Positions 35,072 through 46,661 of a stretch of DNA of 64,000 nt are shown piece by piece; within the stretch, counting starts at the first letter, position 1, and each line of letters begins with the position of its first letter. This DNA is from Lathyrus oleraceus (taxonomy: Eukaryota > Streptophyta > Magnoliopsida > Fabales > Fabaceae). The DNA is taken from the NCBI RefSeq assembly GCF_024323335.1, contig NC_066583.1:366231877-366295876 (forward strand), written 5' to 3'. The translations under genes were made by a program, and so were the position numbers. The notes below the pieces were generated by a model. It ran no database searches, was not told the DNA's origin, and saw only the letters and a list, made by a program, of their open reading frames with translations.

Positions 35072-35955
35072 ATAGACCTCTTAAGTTCCTTGAAACTTTT
35101 CTTATTTTTGATGATATGGATGCAAATGGGGGCATGAATGCATGAATGCAACAATCACACTCAAGGATCAAACAAAGCACACCAAACAAAGGTCATGGGA
35201 TGGATCAAGTCATCCTTAATATCAATCATCCATTTTGGTGGATCATGGTTTACACCTTATCAACACCCAAGTTCCATTGATATTAAGGATACACAAGAAC
35301 GGATCAACCATGAATCAAGGGTTTGTTGCAAGTCACGAGCATGGAGTCTCGGTTAAGAAGCACCCAAAAGGAGTGTACTAGGGTTTAAACCTGCCAGTCA
35401 TGTTCTACAAGAGGTTCCCATAGTCATCATCCCATCTTTCAGATATTATCGGAGAAACGACTACTCGTATTCCAAGAATATTCTCAAGAGAGACTCTTAT
35501 GAGTGTAGTATCGCGTAACAATCGTATCAAATCTTACATTTGAACGACTTTCGCACTACGTCCTAAGAATAGGCCAAGATGGGCTTGGTAAACTAAGGTC
35601 CTTGGCTTCTAAGGTCTATATTGGAAAGAGTAATGTCTAACCACAACTACTTGTATGACATTATTGATCCCAACATGACCTCCACCAAGTGAATGGGCTT
35701 GCAAGTCAACTTGCTAAGGAATAACTCCACACAAGTCAACAAGACTATGCCATTCTCCTATCCTAAGTGCACTCGAGTTCGGGTATAGAACTCATCTCAC
35801 AAAGATCACCAAGCATACAAGGAATTAATATTCAAGCAATTCAATCATTACACACAATTTAGTAATCCAAAATTGCACAAAAATATGTCACAAAACAATA
35901 TACACAACAATACAACAAAATGTGAAAAGTAGGCGAAACCCACGAGGCAAATATA

Positions 35956-35973
35956 TCCCCAGCAGAGTCGCCA
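35956..35973 (-). other. Primer binding site of the Ogre element
   Basis: The minus strand reads TGGCGACTCTGCTGGGGA, six bases after the 5' LTR end ...GCTACA. This is the usual Ogre primer site, described as matching a tRNA-Arg 3' end (tRNA identity from memory). Confidence 0.85.
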
Positions 35974-35979
35974 CTTTTC

Positions 35980-38900
35980 TGTAGCGGGGTATTCGCTACC
36001 ATTGGAGATATTGACTAAATCCAAGGTAAACCATACAAGTCGAGTCGCCACCGCACTTCTATTTATCCAAGGGAATGGTTAGAAAGCGAACAACAACCTA
36101 AAAGTTTTATCGAATCAAAAACTAGTAAAAATGTCAGAGATCTGGGTAAGGGGGTTGGTTATGCAATGGGAAGGTTTTAAGCACCCAAAACATCCTAGGT
36201 ACTCCTAGGGAGCCCTTTTCACATTTGTTGTAAGGTTGGTATTTTGTGAAAATTTGTTTGTGCAAACATGAATGAAGAGATGCGAAGAGAATGTACAAGT
36301 TATTTACAATTTTGTGTTTGGATGGATAAACCCATTGCCTACGTACCATCTTAAAAGATTAGGATCAAAACCTCGTAGTTCGGGGTAAAAATCTCAAAAC
36401 AAGTTGGTGAATTGATTGGTCCAAAAGCCTTAAGGTCTTTTTTTATCCAAGGGAGAAAACTCAACCTAAAACCACAAATCCACCATGTGAGGATAGCTTC
36501 AACATGCTAGTGAGGGGTTAACCCTATAATAAGCATGGAAGTCTTATAGTCACTCACTAAGGATATAAGTGAGTATTACATCTACCTCAAGGATAACTCA
36601 AACCTAAGAGCTAAAGGTTATGAAAAAAATTTGATTAAGAGAGTGGCCATTGAATTAACATAAACATGTGCTCAAATGAGCAAAGGAAAAAGCAAATGGA
36701 TAATATGTACAAGAATGATAAATTGCATAAATGTAAAGTGCAAGAATTAAATGACTTGAAGTAAAAGTTAGTGGTCAATTGTTAGTGTTGGAGTTAGTGT
36801 GCCATAAGGCAAATTTAGCGCTATGTTAAGCAATCGTAATTGGACTTATGTAGAAGTCACAACTATCTGAGGCCGGTTAATAATAATGTAGGCAACAACA
36901 TAAGTTAGAGGTCTTGATTAGTGAATCAAACTCCAACAACTTGCCATGCCAAAAAAGAAAATGAGAAATGATCTTGTATTGGTTTAGGTCCTTTGCATGA
37001 TTTAGGAAGCAATCTATCCTTAATGCAAAGCCATTCACTTGATCCATGATCAATATGAATTATATTTGAATCAAGGAAGATTAAACCTCCCTAATCAATG
37101 CTAACCATCAACCTTTAACTCATTGATCAAAAAGAAGAAAGAAAGAAAGAAGAAGAAGGAGATGAAGAATTAAAGTGCATTAATGGAAATGGAATGTACC
37201 AATCAACAATGTTGACCAAAGATAGGGAAGATCAAGGTCAAACAATAGAAAACAGAAGCAAGATGAAGATTGGAAGTCAAGAAATAAACAAAATATTTTT
37301 GGCATTTTTAATATTTGAAATAAAACTTGAATTAAAAATAAAAAGAAAGGTCAAACTTCAAATTCACTTCAAATCAACTTTGAAAAGTCCAAGTGAATTA
37401 TCCCAAGTTTAACAAGGTCAAACAAAGTTTGACAAAAAAATTCAGCATTTTGAAAAGTCAGAAACTATTTTTAAACAATAAAAAATGAATAAAAATAACC
37501 TAATTGAACTAAAATCTCAAATAAATCTCAAATCAATTAATAAATTGATGAGAATATTTTTCATAGATTCATCATCATTCAAAGAGGTTAAGAAAATATT
37601 TTTGTATTTTTTGGATATCAAAAACTATTTAAAATGAATTAAAAATAACCAGAAAATGGAAAATTATTAAAAAATAGCAAATGATAAAATAAAAAATATT
37701 AAAAATCATTTTTAGAAACCAGAAATTAAAAGAGAAATAATACAATTGGTCCCATAATTTTTGGACCAATAATGAAAGAGATATGGATTTTAGAAAATGA
37801 AATGGAATTAAAAAAATGAAATAGAAATTAAAATCAGAATTAAAATAAATGGAAAAGCGAGAGTCCTTGGATCTGAGCTCATTAATTGAGCTGGCAGATC
37901 CAAGCATCCAAAAGCGCGTGCCCAACGTATTCCAAAGTCAATGCAACCACATGGATATTAAAGCAACGTCATAACAATGTGTGGAGGAGATTAGATCTGG
38001 AAACTGAGATGGACGGCTCAGATCCAATCTGGAGACCAGACGGTGGCCAGTGCCACCGTCTTCTCCGGCTAGCTCCGGCGAAGGCCAAAAATTGCAGGTC
38101 AAAAAATGTTAACTAAAATACACGATCCATGCACTATTCAAAAGGTGGAGTGATGTACATCACTCCTATGCCACTCAATTCCACTCTAGATCCCTATTAA
38201 GAGAGAAATCAGAGATGGAACTTTGGTGGTGGTCAACTGAACTTGCTCGATTTCAACAATTAAGAACACAATAATGATGCCTCTATACAGAGGACTTCAG
38301 ACAACACAAGATCAAGGGAAATGGAGCAATGTATGATGAGATTCGAAGTAAAATGCAGCTGAACAAAACCTTTGGATTGTGAAGAATTGAGTCACTCTCT
38401 TTGGTTCCTTTTGCAAACAGAAGCTTCAATGGATCAAGGTGAAGAGGTCTAGGAACTTTAGATCTTAAAAATCAATCAATGCAATTGAATTTCAGATCTG
38501 AAATTTTTAGAGAAAAATGAAGTTTGTTCCTTTGGTATAGGTGGGGATTCAATTCAGCAGGGATTTAGGCGCCATTAAGTTGAAGAATTGTGAAGCTATG
38601 GCATGGTATTTATAGATGGAGAGAGCTGTAAGCAATGCTGAATGTGTGACTTCAAAATTGCATTAATGGAAAGGGGCCTCCATGCATGGGCCTGTACAGG
38701 CGCATGGAGGGCCCAATTCCACATGGCTTGGCAAGCTGAGATCATATTTGAATGAAATGGACGTGCAACATAGGTGTAATCAGCTCATGCATGGCAATTG
38801 AATCATGTTTTCAAAAATGCACCTAATTCTTCATGTCTTCGAAAATGATGCTTCCAAACTCCAAATGCAACCTTATGAGTAATGGTTGGAAAGCTTGTTG

Positions 38901-40142
38901 CATAAGGAACAAATGTTATGTTGATCAAATCTTCATTTGGGCATTGGAAATTAATGAAAATTGAGCTTGAAGTGTAGGGTGCAAAACATGCATATGGGAA
39001 GTTTCCAAATTTGGCCAATGTTCAAACCCTTCTGTGTCAATGATGCAAGCTCCAAATGATAAAATCTTCAACACGAAAGTTGTAGATCTTTTCAATACAA
39101 TCAATTTGGACTTAAAGTTTGCATCATTTGGGTTTTAGATGAAGAAGTTATGGGCACTTGAAGTTGGACTTTTTCACATTTCAATGCATTTGGTCCAAAG
39201 TGACCTATAATGTTTTGCATTATCACTTGTATTTCTTTTGAGATTTTGTAATTTTTCTCAACATAACATTTGAATTAAACACAATAAGCTTTCAAATTCA
39301 GTAAGTCTCACCTCAAAATCATGAACAATGAATGAGTTATGTTCTTGGGAAATTGACCCAAAATTAGGGTTTTAGTCAAAATGACCTATAATGTCTTGGA
39401 ATGGATGATGACCTTCCAAGCTTCAAATCAATTTTTGATGAACATTAAAGTTGTTCATATTGTCCTTAAGAACATTCTTTCTCTTGGGATCATCTCCATT
39501 TGACCAACACATAAAAAGTTAGGTCTCAGTGTAATTCAAAATAGTCAGATGAATTCACTGATCAACTTCTCAAGCCCAAACCTCATATCTTGATGAATTG
39601 ATGATTGAGGACACTCAAGTAAGTTCAAATATGCATGAAATGATGAATTAAAGAACTTCCCTTGATTGTATTTGACCATGGGCTGAGGTTGCTTCATGAG
39701 CAAGGCACAGTTGATGAACAGATGAATTAGGGTTTCCTTGGGAAACAAGTCTCAAACCCTTTGACTTGCTTTGATCAAAATGATGAATTGAGATACTTGG
39801 GAGGCATATTTGATGAATGAGAGCTTTGGGAACCATTTTCATGCTTGCCTTCATCTTCAATTGGCCCTATCCATGCACATAGGATCTCCTAGAAGCTTTA
39901 GACTTTGTGACTGCTCAAGCTACAAATAAAAAATGTTAGTGACATATTTTTGTGCTTTTGGTTAGTAAACAAAATGAGAAAAGCAATAATATACAATTCA
40001 AGCATGCTTGGTGATCTCAAACCACTCACAAGGGGTCCCACCCTAAGGCAAAGGGAACCAAGATGCTTATGATCCTTGAGGCTATGCAAATGCAATGTTG
40101 TGATACCATGAGGGATCTTAGGGTCAAAATTAGGGTCTTACA
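35980..40142 (-). mobile_element. 5' LTR of the Ogre element (internally deleted)
   Basis: 4163 bp with the same ends as the 3' LTR. It lacks about 770 bp: at 36650 the sequence GTGGCCATTGA jumps to ATTAACATAAACATG, which in the other LTR lies at 21341. A short shared ATTG(A/C)A near both break points suggests microhomology or slippage. The minus-strand TATA box CTATAAATA is at 38607-38615. Confidence 0.93.
38607..38615 (-). promoter_or_regulatory. TATA box of the Ogre 5' LTR
   Basis: The minus strand reads CTATAAATA, conserved in the other LTR at 23293-23301. It sits about 1.5 kb inside the LTR on the minus strand, leaving a 2.6 kb R-U5 downstream, consistent with an LTR promoter. Confidence 0.55.
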
Positions 40143-40147
40143 ATGCC

Positions 40148-41030
40148 TCCATACGATGTGTATTCGTATATTGATTAAGATGTTTGGGAGAAATTTGAGA
40201 GTCTCACAACACTCCTGCTTTCTTGGCAAAGAGCCAAAAAGGAAAGAAAAATCGAGCTAGAAATATCTATCCACATATATTGTCTCGTGGAGGATATCTA
40301 AAACTTGAAAAGAAGATGATGGAAGAAAAAAGAAAACAAAGGGAGGAAGAGATGAGAGGTTCTATAAGTCTTGATCTCACTCCATCACCATCATCACTCC
40401 ACGAGATTTAGAAGAGGGCGCATCAAAGAAAAGACGATGAGTTCACATCATATGCTACACGCAAAGTGGCTCAAAGGATTATAAGTACATACTTTTTTTT
40501 AACAATATTTATTTCAGTTAAATCAATGTGTTAAATATGAAATTTCATATTTGTTATAGGATGATTTGGTTGAACAAACCAAAGTCTGCCTCTTCACTTC
40601 ACAAGACCGTCATGACATCTAGGTAGAAGTGATTGGAATCGAAGAGCAGCATGGGCGTGTCAGTGGTCTTGGAAGAGGCGTTGGCTTCAAGATATTATTT
40701 AGACCATCTAAATCATCTAGAGAGAAAATCCTCAAGAGAGAGATAAAGATATTTTTGTTGTTGAGTTGGATAAGGAAATGGAGAAGCAGGATAGGAAGTT
40801 GGAGGAGGAGAGGAAGAGGTTGAGGGAGAAGCAAGAAAGAAAGTTGGAGGAGGATAGGAAGAAGTTTGAGGAGGAGAAGAAGAGGTGGAGGGAGGAGTAG
40901 GATAGGAAGTTGGAGGAGGATAAGGAGAGGTTGTTGTAAACGTGCGAGAGAGTGTCCAGAAGGAGCGGGAAGAGTGAGAGAGGATGACTGAGGAGAATGT
41001 GTCTAAGAAGTGTACCCGTGATGTGTTTGA
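40148..41030 (+). pseudogene. CACTA transposase-24-like protein, C-terminal part
   Basis: This continues the gene cut at 19893. The plus strand reads PPYDVYSYID, then a stop and DVWEKFESLTT; after a frameshift come NIYPHILSRGGYLKLEKKMMEEKRKQREEE and, near 40650, HGRVSGLGRGVGFKI, in the order usual for this family. A charged segment at about 40776-40937 (repeats of KLEE-(E/D)-R-K-x-x-x-E-x-x-R) predicts a coiled coil and contains one TAG. An intron probably lies at 40480-40560 (GTACAT... to TTATAG). The gene is broken. Confidence 0.7.
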
Positions 41031-41106
41031 GGTATAATTTGTATGTTGTTGTTATTATTGTTTGTGTATTTTAATTTTGGATTGTATTTATGTTGTTTTT
41101 ATGATG

Positions 41107-42200
41107 TAGAAATTGAATTCGTTAGGTATATTAATCTACACAAATTCAAATCAGTTAGAAATTTGAGAGAATGAAGTTCAGAAAGTTACGGGTGGTACAA
41201 GCACGAAAGAAAGTTTTTATGCCAACCATAGCAGTATTGAACCCACACCGTCAAAAGTAGATAACATTGAGAGACTAGGAATGATCGTTAACAGTATTCC
41301 AGAACCATGCATGGGTATTACATTAAGTCATGATCCAACTCAGTTATTCGTATTTTCTAGGATTTCTGTCCATGAATTTTTGTTGGGAAATATGTACCTA
41401 GACAATTTCGTATTACAAATTTAGTCCTCATAAGTATAGTTTTTATGTTGATCTCTATTTATATTCATATATTATTCTACTTTAACATAAAGATTTGCTC
41501 TTACAGGTACATCCATGAGTTATGTGTTGAAATGAAACTTCAAAACAAGTATTGCATCTTAGATTTGACGCACATTGGTCTTACTCGCGGCTCGACAGAA
41601 ACAATATCCTTCATTACTTAAAAGATAAGTTGAAAGGGAGCATCAAAGATTGTTATTTGGTCCCGTTTTACCGCAAGTAAGTATATATTAATTTGTGTTT
41701 TCATTTATAAATCAATTTTATACATCTTAATTATTCTGAATGTTTATTCAGTTCGCATTGGCAACAAGTTGTTATATGTCCCAAGAAAAATACTATAGTT
41801 GTGTTTTGCTCGTTGCACTATGAACTTCTTGAAGAAGTAGTTAACACTTTGAATGTGTAAGTGGTATTATTTTTTAACTTTAGAGTTGAATAATTTTTAT
41901 TCATGTTTAATTTTAATCGACATGTGTAGAGCGATGGAGGAGTATAATACACTCAAACATAATATACTTGGTAAAAAACCAATATATGCTTCCCCAAAAG
42001 TAATTATATTACTTGTGTATTTTGACATTATACTATTTATGTTTATTAGTGTGATATAAATATATGAAAATTATTTGTAGTGACGAAAACAACCCAACAA
42101 TCATTCATATGGATACTATGTTATGAGATATATGATCTATATTATCTCCACATGCATTACAAATGGATGGATGAAGTATAAGGTATTGACTTAATTCATA
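41107..42200 (+). pseudogene. CACTA-encoded C48 (Ulp1-like) peptidase remnant
   Basis: Several short exons on the plus strand give YIHELCVEMKLQNKYCIL, then YLVPFYR, an intron (GTAAGT at about 41687, CAG at 41750), SHWQQVVICPKKNTIVVFCSLHYE, another intron, then AMEEYNTLKHNILGKKPIYASPK and, near 42105, YGYYVMRYM. This matches the Ulp1/SENP-like ORF found in many plant CACTA and MULE elements. The His of HWQ is at 41755-41757. The catalytic Cys position before GYYVMR reads TAT (Tyr, 42108-42110) instead of TGT/TGC, and the segment between exons has stops, so a working protease is unlikely. Confidence 0.72.
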
Positions 42201-42975
42201 TCTTCTTAAGTTCATTCTGTTGTTGTTGTTAACTTATCATAATTTAATTTTTGTTCTGATTATAAGAGTTTAACAATAAAACACCATACTAAAAAAAAGA
42301 TATGGATGACACCCGATCACGTTGGGGCAAAGTCTTTTTACCTTGTTATGATTCTCTAAAAACATAGTTTTTTAATGGTCGTAAATGTGGAAGTTTCCTT
42401 AATTTGTTTTATGCAAATATATAAATGTGTGTATCCTGTCTTGATGGTCAGAACAATGCAAATTTCTAACCTTGGTTTAAATGATATGATATATTCCAAT
42501 TTTGTCGCATATTTTGTGTAAAAAATGATACAGGAGGGTGAAACTAATATTTGAAACAATGCAAATATGATATTCATTGGTTAATAAATTTATAATGATA
42601 TGATACAGACCAGTGAAAATGATACAGGTAAAATTATACAGCCCAGTGAAAAGGATACAGGCGGTTAAAATGATACAGGCAAAAAATGAGATTTTATCCC
42701 TCGATTATTACTTAAAATCGAGGTAAATGAATAACTTATTACCTCGATCTTTAAATACATCATAGAGATATATGGCGTGCGCAACAACATTTAGAAAATA
42801 AAATAATATGCAATTGAAGGGGATCGAACCCATGACCTTTTAATTTCTAACCTCAGTTTTAGAAACACCGAGGTGACAAGTGATTGCTTTTTATGTCGCT
42901 CTTCGTTACCTCGCCTGTGTAGTCGAGGTTAAATCTATTTCACGACCGATGTTAGATGTGTTATTTGTATTAGTG
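42201..42975 (+). other. Right end of the CACTA with CCTCG/CGAGG subterminal repeats
   Basis: Noncoding. CCTCG or CGAGG pentamers recur in both orientations between about 42698 and 42930, in front of the inverted repeat. A second run repeats AAAATGATACAG(G/A) at about 42595-42680. Clusters of short subterminal motifs near CACTA ends are the usual binding sites of the element's own proteins; that role is inferred. Confidence 0.6.
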
Positions 42976-42978
42976 TTT

Positions 42979-43541
42979 ATTCCTTTTTTCTTAAGAAATC
43001 CTTTCGCAACAAGTCTTGCCTTGTGTCGAGTTACTTCACCTTTAGGATTCAACTTCACCTTGTATACCCACTTCACATCAATTTCCTTCTTTCCTTGAGG
43101 AAATTTGACAAGTGACCAAATGTTGTTGACTTCGATGGACTTCAATTCCTCATTCATCACTTTCACCCATGTTGAATCCTTTAATGCTTCAACTGCATTG
43201 ACTGGTTCAACATCTTCATAGAAAGCATAGTGTACCAGCTCACCTTCATCATCGACCACATTATCTGATGTAATCACAAATTCTTGCAACCTTCCAGACA
43301 TGTGTCGTGTCCTTTGAGTTCTACTTGTGCTTGCTTATCCTCTGACTTCTTCTTGTCGAACTTCTATGTCGATTTCACCTGTTGGTTCTTCACGTAAGAT
43401 TCTCACTAAATCTTTCTTGACATTTTCAGTCCAATCCCATTCCTTAAGCTCATATATGATTATGTCCCTACAGATCACTACTTGCTTGTTCATTGGGTCA
43501 AACAACTTGTAACCTTCAGTCGAATGTTATCCTATCAGGAT
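42979..43541 (-). pseudogene. Copia B pol middle part: start of RT
   Basis: The minus strand encodes HSTEGYKLFDP, a hinge, then VNAVEALKDSTWVKVMNEELKSIE, NNIWSLVKFPQGKKEIDVKWVYKVK and ARLVAKGFLKKKGI, the N-terminal part of a copia RT. It ends at the CACTA insertion and continues at 18319. A TAA precedes HSTEG. On the right the frame resumes at 51434 once the Angela-like element and one CCTCC copy are removed. Confidence 0.88.
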
Positions 43542-43546
43542 CCTCC

Positions 43547-44903
43547 TATTGGTGTAAGCCCTAGAGGCCAATACTTTTGGTACTTGTATCGAATTATTTA
43601 TTAATAATAAAAGACATTTTCTTTATTATGGTTGATTAATAAAGTCCCTAGAATAGATAGTCCGTTTAATGTATTAAGTGTGACTTAATCATGAGAACAC
43701 ATTAAACATAAGGACACTATTCTTAAAGTATCCGTAGTCGAGCTTTAATGTGAAGTGGGATAACATTAAAGCATTAAGACTATTATGTTTGTAGACTGAT
43801 GATCACATCTCATGGATCATGGATAAAGAGTTATCAAGTCTTAAACATAGGTATGAATATTAGGAGTAATATTTATACCGGATTGACCCGCTATAAGAAT
43901 ACTATAAAGAAAGTTATGCAAAGTGTCATAAGTTATTCTCATGGTGATAATAGTGTATACCACTCTTCGACCTGAAACCACTATGGATCCTAGATGTAGA
44001 GTTGAGTGCCTTATTACTGATCCAACGTTATCCGTAACTGGATGACCATAAAGACAGTTGATGAGTACTTCACGAAGCATGCTGAGGGACATGAGTGTCC
44101 TAGATGGAATTTGCCAATCCTGCGTAACAGGATAAATGTCTATGGGCCCAATATTGAACTGGACAAGGGTGACACGGTCTATACCTTGTGTTCAATATAG
44201 ACATAAGGGCAAAGGGGTAATTATACACATAATTATTATCACAGGAGGTTTTGTCAGATCACATGACATTTTCGTGACTTGGGTAGCAGTGATGTGTTGC
44301 TAGATACCGCTCACTGTTTATTATGTTAAATGCGTGATTTAATATAATTTCCAACGCCGCGAAAACCTACAGGGTCACACACAAAGGACGGATTGATGAG
44401 AGATAGAATAATTAAGGAACATCGTAAGGTACGGTGTACTTAAGTAGAATACGAAATATGGTAAGGTACCAAGTACTTAAGTGATTTTGGCATATTATGA
44501 GATATAGGCCAAAATGCACTTAAGTGGGCTTTTTGGCTTGAAGCCCACACAAGTGGTTCTATAAATAGAGCTCTTGTGCAGAAGCTTTGTATGGGAATAC
44601 AACACAACTGAAGAGTTGGAATTTCGTATCTCTCTCTCACTCAAAGCCTTCATTCATAACAGCTAGCACTGCGATTGAAGGAATCCGTTCGTGTGGACTG
44701 AGTAGAGACGTTGTCATCGTTCAACATTCGTGATCGCCCCGTGGATCTGTATCAAAGGTTTTGATCATTATTAGAGATCTGCACCAAAGGTTTGAATCGC
44801 CACAAGAGGTAACGATTCTATCACTGATCATGCCCATTCGTAAGGATCACTAAATGGAGAAATTTTTAAATTCCGCTGCGCCTTGGATGGCAATTCTCCA
44901 ACA
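43547..44903 (+). mobile_element. 5' LTR of the Angela-like element
   Basis: 1357 bp. It starts TATTGGTGTAAGCCC where the 3' LTR has TGTTGG, so the terminal TG is mutated to TA; it ends TTCTCCAACA. A hairpin-capable GTGGGCTT/AAGCCCAC pair lies at about 44524-44547, just upstream of the TATA box. Confidence 0.92.
44560..44568 (+). promoter_or_regulatory. TATA box of the Angela-like 5' LTR
   Basis: TATAAATAG, conserved in the 3' LTR (near 51085). It lies about 340 bp before the LTR end; transcription would be expected to start about 30 bp downstream. Confidence 0.65.
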
Positions 44904-44904
44904 G

Positions 44905-44917
44905 TTGTATCAGAGCC
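44905..44917 (+). other. Primer binding site of the Angela-like element
   Basis: TTGTATCAGAGCC, one base after the LTR end, a one-base variant of the usual TGGTATCAGAGC site for initiator tRNA-Met. Confidence 0.8.
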
Positions 44918-45326
44918 ACTTACGAAACCATGAATCTGATATCTGTTTTTGTTATGTAATAATATGATTAAAATAGAATAAATCAAAGGTTAAATTGAGA
45001 TCGATCAAGTTACATATATGTGATATATGTAATCCTGATGCAAAATACATTATATATGATATAGTGTTCTCGTTTCGTTCATTCAAACCCTCGATGATTA
45101 TTTTCCTTTGAGCGATTAATGGTCATTTGCTTCTTGATCCGACATTAGTATGGTGAAGCAATGACGTGTTGATCAATCATACTGAATTAACAATCGAGAC
45201 GTGTTTGACGGTCTGAAATTGGTGCATCAGGGTTAGTGACGGCACACGGGTTGTGTTGTCAGAGAGTTATGCGATTGGGGTTTGAACGCACAAGAGTTGT
45301 GCTTCCTAAACACTTTTTGGAACAGT

Positions 45327-45563
45327 GTTAACTAGTTAACGCGTATGGTTAACCGGTTAACGCAATGCGAAATTAAAATTTTTAAGTTTTCAAACAGTGT
45401 TAACCGGTTAACGCAAGGCGGAAAACAGTTTTCCAAGACATTTTCAAACAGTGTTAACCGGTTAACGCATTTGGTTAACCGGTTAACGCAAGGCAGAAAA
45501 CTTTTTTTTTCTTCAGATTTCAAACAGTGTTAACCGGTTAACGCATATGGTTAACCGGTTAAC
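45327..45563. repeat. Cluster of seven 14-bp palindromes GTTAACCGGTTAAC
   Basis: There are six perfect copies of GTTAACCGGTTAAC (45348, 45399, 45453, 45474, 45529 and 45550) and one variant palindrome GTTAACTAGTTAAC (45327). They occur in three close pairs spaced 21 bp start to start (45327/45348, 45453/45474 and 45529/45550) plus one single copy, with CAAACAGT before several. The cluster lies in the leader between the primer site and gag. Because the repeats are palindromic, both strands show short ORFs with VNRLT repeats; these are not genes. Confidence 0.95.
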
Positions 45564-46661
45564 GCAAGAAAATTTTCACCCATTCGGCTAACTCAGTGCT
45601 TTAAAAGTGTCAAGTGTTGATACGAAAAGCGACATCGATTTTAAATGAATTGTTCATTAAAATGTGATGATCGATCGTCGAAATTTAATTTGATTTTAAT
45701 TAATTAAAGGAATTAATAATAATAAAGTGTTTATTATTGTCTTGTGGTGATCGGTTATGGCCTTAGTTTTCCTTTGTTTTGTTTTGGGTTTTTAAAATAC
45801 GACCTGCGTGTCGTGCCTCTCTCTTAATCTCCCAAATGTAACTTCTTTTCTCATCTCACTCCCTCGTATGTAAAACGAGTTTCTTTCATGTAATGTAATG
45901 ATATGAAGAAAGCAAAGAAGTCAGTGCCAAAGGAGGACAACCTTGAAGATCTTGCTTGGAGAAGCTTAGATCGTTGTAGGTTAGCTTAGGTTCTCTCATT
46001 GGCTTGGGAGAACAATTGCGCTAGGGGCCATAACTGTTTCATTATGTATGTATGTATGTTGATGCATGTGAATGTATGTTGATGCATGTGAGAGACGGTT
46101 TATATGATAAACAAGTCGGTGAGATCAGAAAAATTGCAATTCCCTCAAAACTAAATATTAAGTTTTAAGCTTTCCAAGTTTTAACACTCATCAAGACTAG
46201 TATCGAATAATGTAGCTTTCGCCTACGCGAGGTGCATGTTCTATATTAGTAAGGTGCGATGGGATAATTGTAATATCCAACTGTTAAAACAATGGGTCAA
46301 ACTTAACTAAACAAATTATAATAAGATTATATATATGTTTAGAAGCAAGAGTTGGGAATGATCCATATGATGGATTGGAATAAGGAGTTATTCACCCAAC
46401 TGAAATTTTCGAGAGTTGTATGAGATACAATTGGAAGGAGTTCCTACCTAAATAACCTAGTTTTGTGTAATCCGCCTACGCGGACTTAGAACGAAGTGAA
46501 ATATGGATCTCGACCCACTAGAAAATCTTCCAACGGGATTTTCCGAATCAGATGATGAGGGTCATTTGTTTTGAATAAAATAGTGGGAGCATATTTAATT
46601 AAAGGCCTAATTGAATATGTCAATGATACTTATATTTTCATTAATCCTTATGTAGATTACC

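Larger units (their letters stand above)
19894..40142 (-). mobile_element. Ogre-type Ty3/gypsy (Tat lineage) retrotransposon
   Basis: A 20,249-bp element with LTR ends TGTAAGACCC...CGCTACA (minus strand), flanked by ATGCC at 19889-19893 and 40143-40147. Coding order on the minus strand: 5' LTR (35980-40142), primer site, extra ORF1, gag, protease, a 266-bp intron, RT-RNase H, integrase, a 2.3 kb 3' UTR, polypurine tract and 3' LTR (19894-24828). The large LTRs, the additional ORF before gag and the intron between protease and RT are the diagnostic Ogre features. Premature stops, frameshifts and a gag deletion show that it is not autonomous. Confidence 0.95.
18320..42975 (+). mobile_element. 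CACTA (CMC/En-Spm) DNA transposon, split by an Ogre element
   Basis: The terminal inverted repeats are CACTATAACAAATAAT (left, 18320) and CACTAATACAAATAAC (right end, inverted, 42975). The element interrupts copia B inside a Gly-Ile/Asp-Phe codon run. Comparing both flanks leaves exactly three extra bases, as expected for a 3-bp CACTA duplication; the two copies read TCG and TTT against an expected TCT, so each has one change. Its genes run on the plus strand. Without the Ogre it is about 4.4 kb. No TNP2-type transposase was seen, so it is probably non-autonomous or reduced. Confidence 0.85.

Noticed and set aside
45332..45533. Overlapping ORFs on both strands with repeated VNRLT motifs
   Set aside because: They are translations of the palindromic GTTAACCGGTTAAC cluster, which reads alike on both strands; no codon bias or homology supports a protein.
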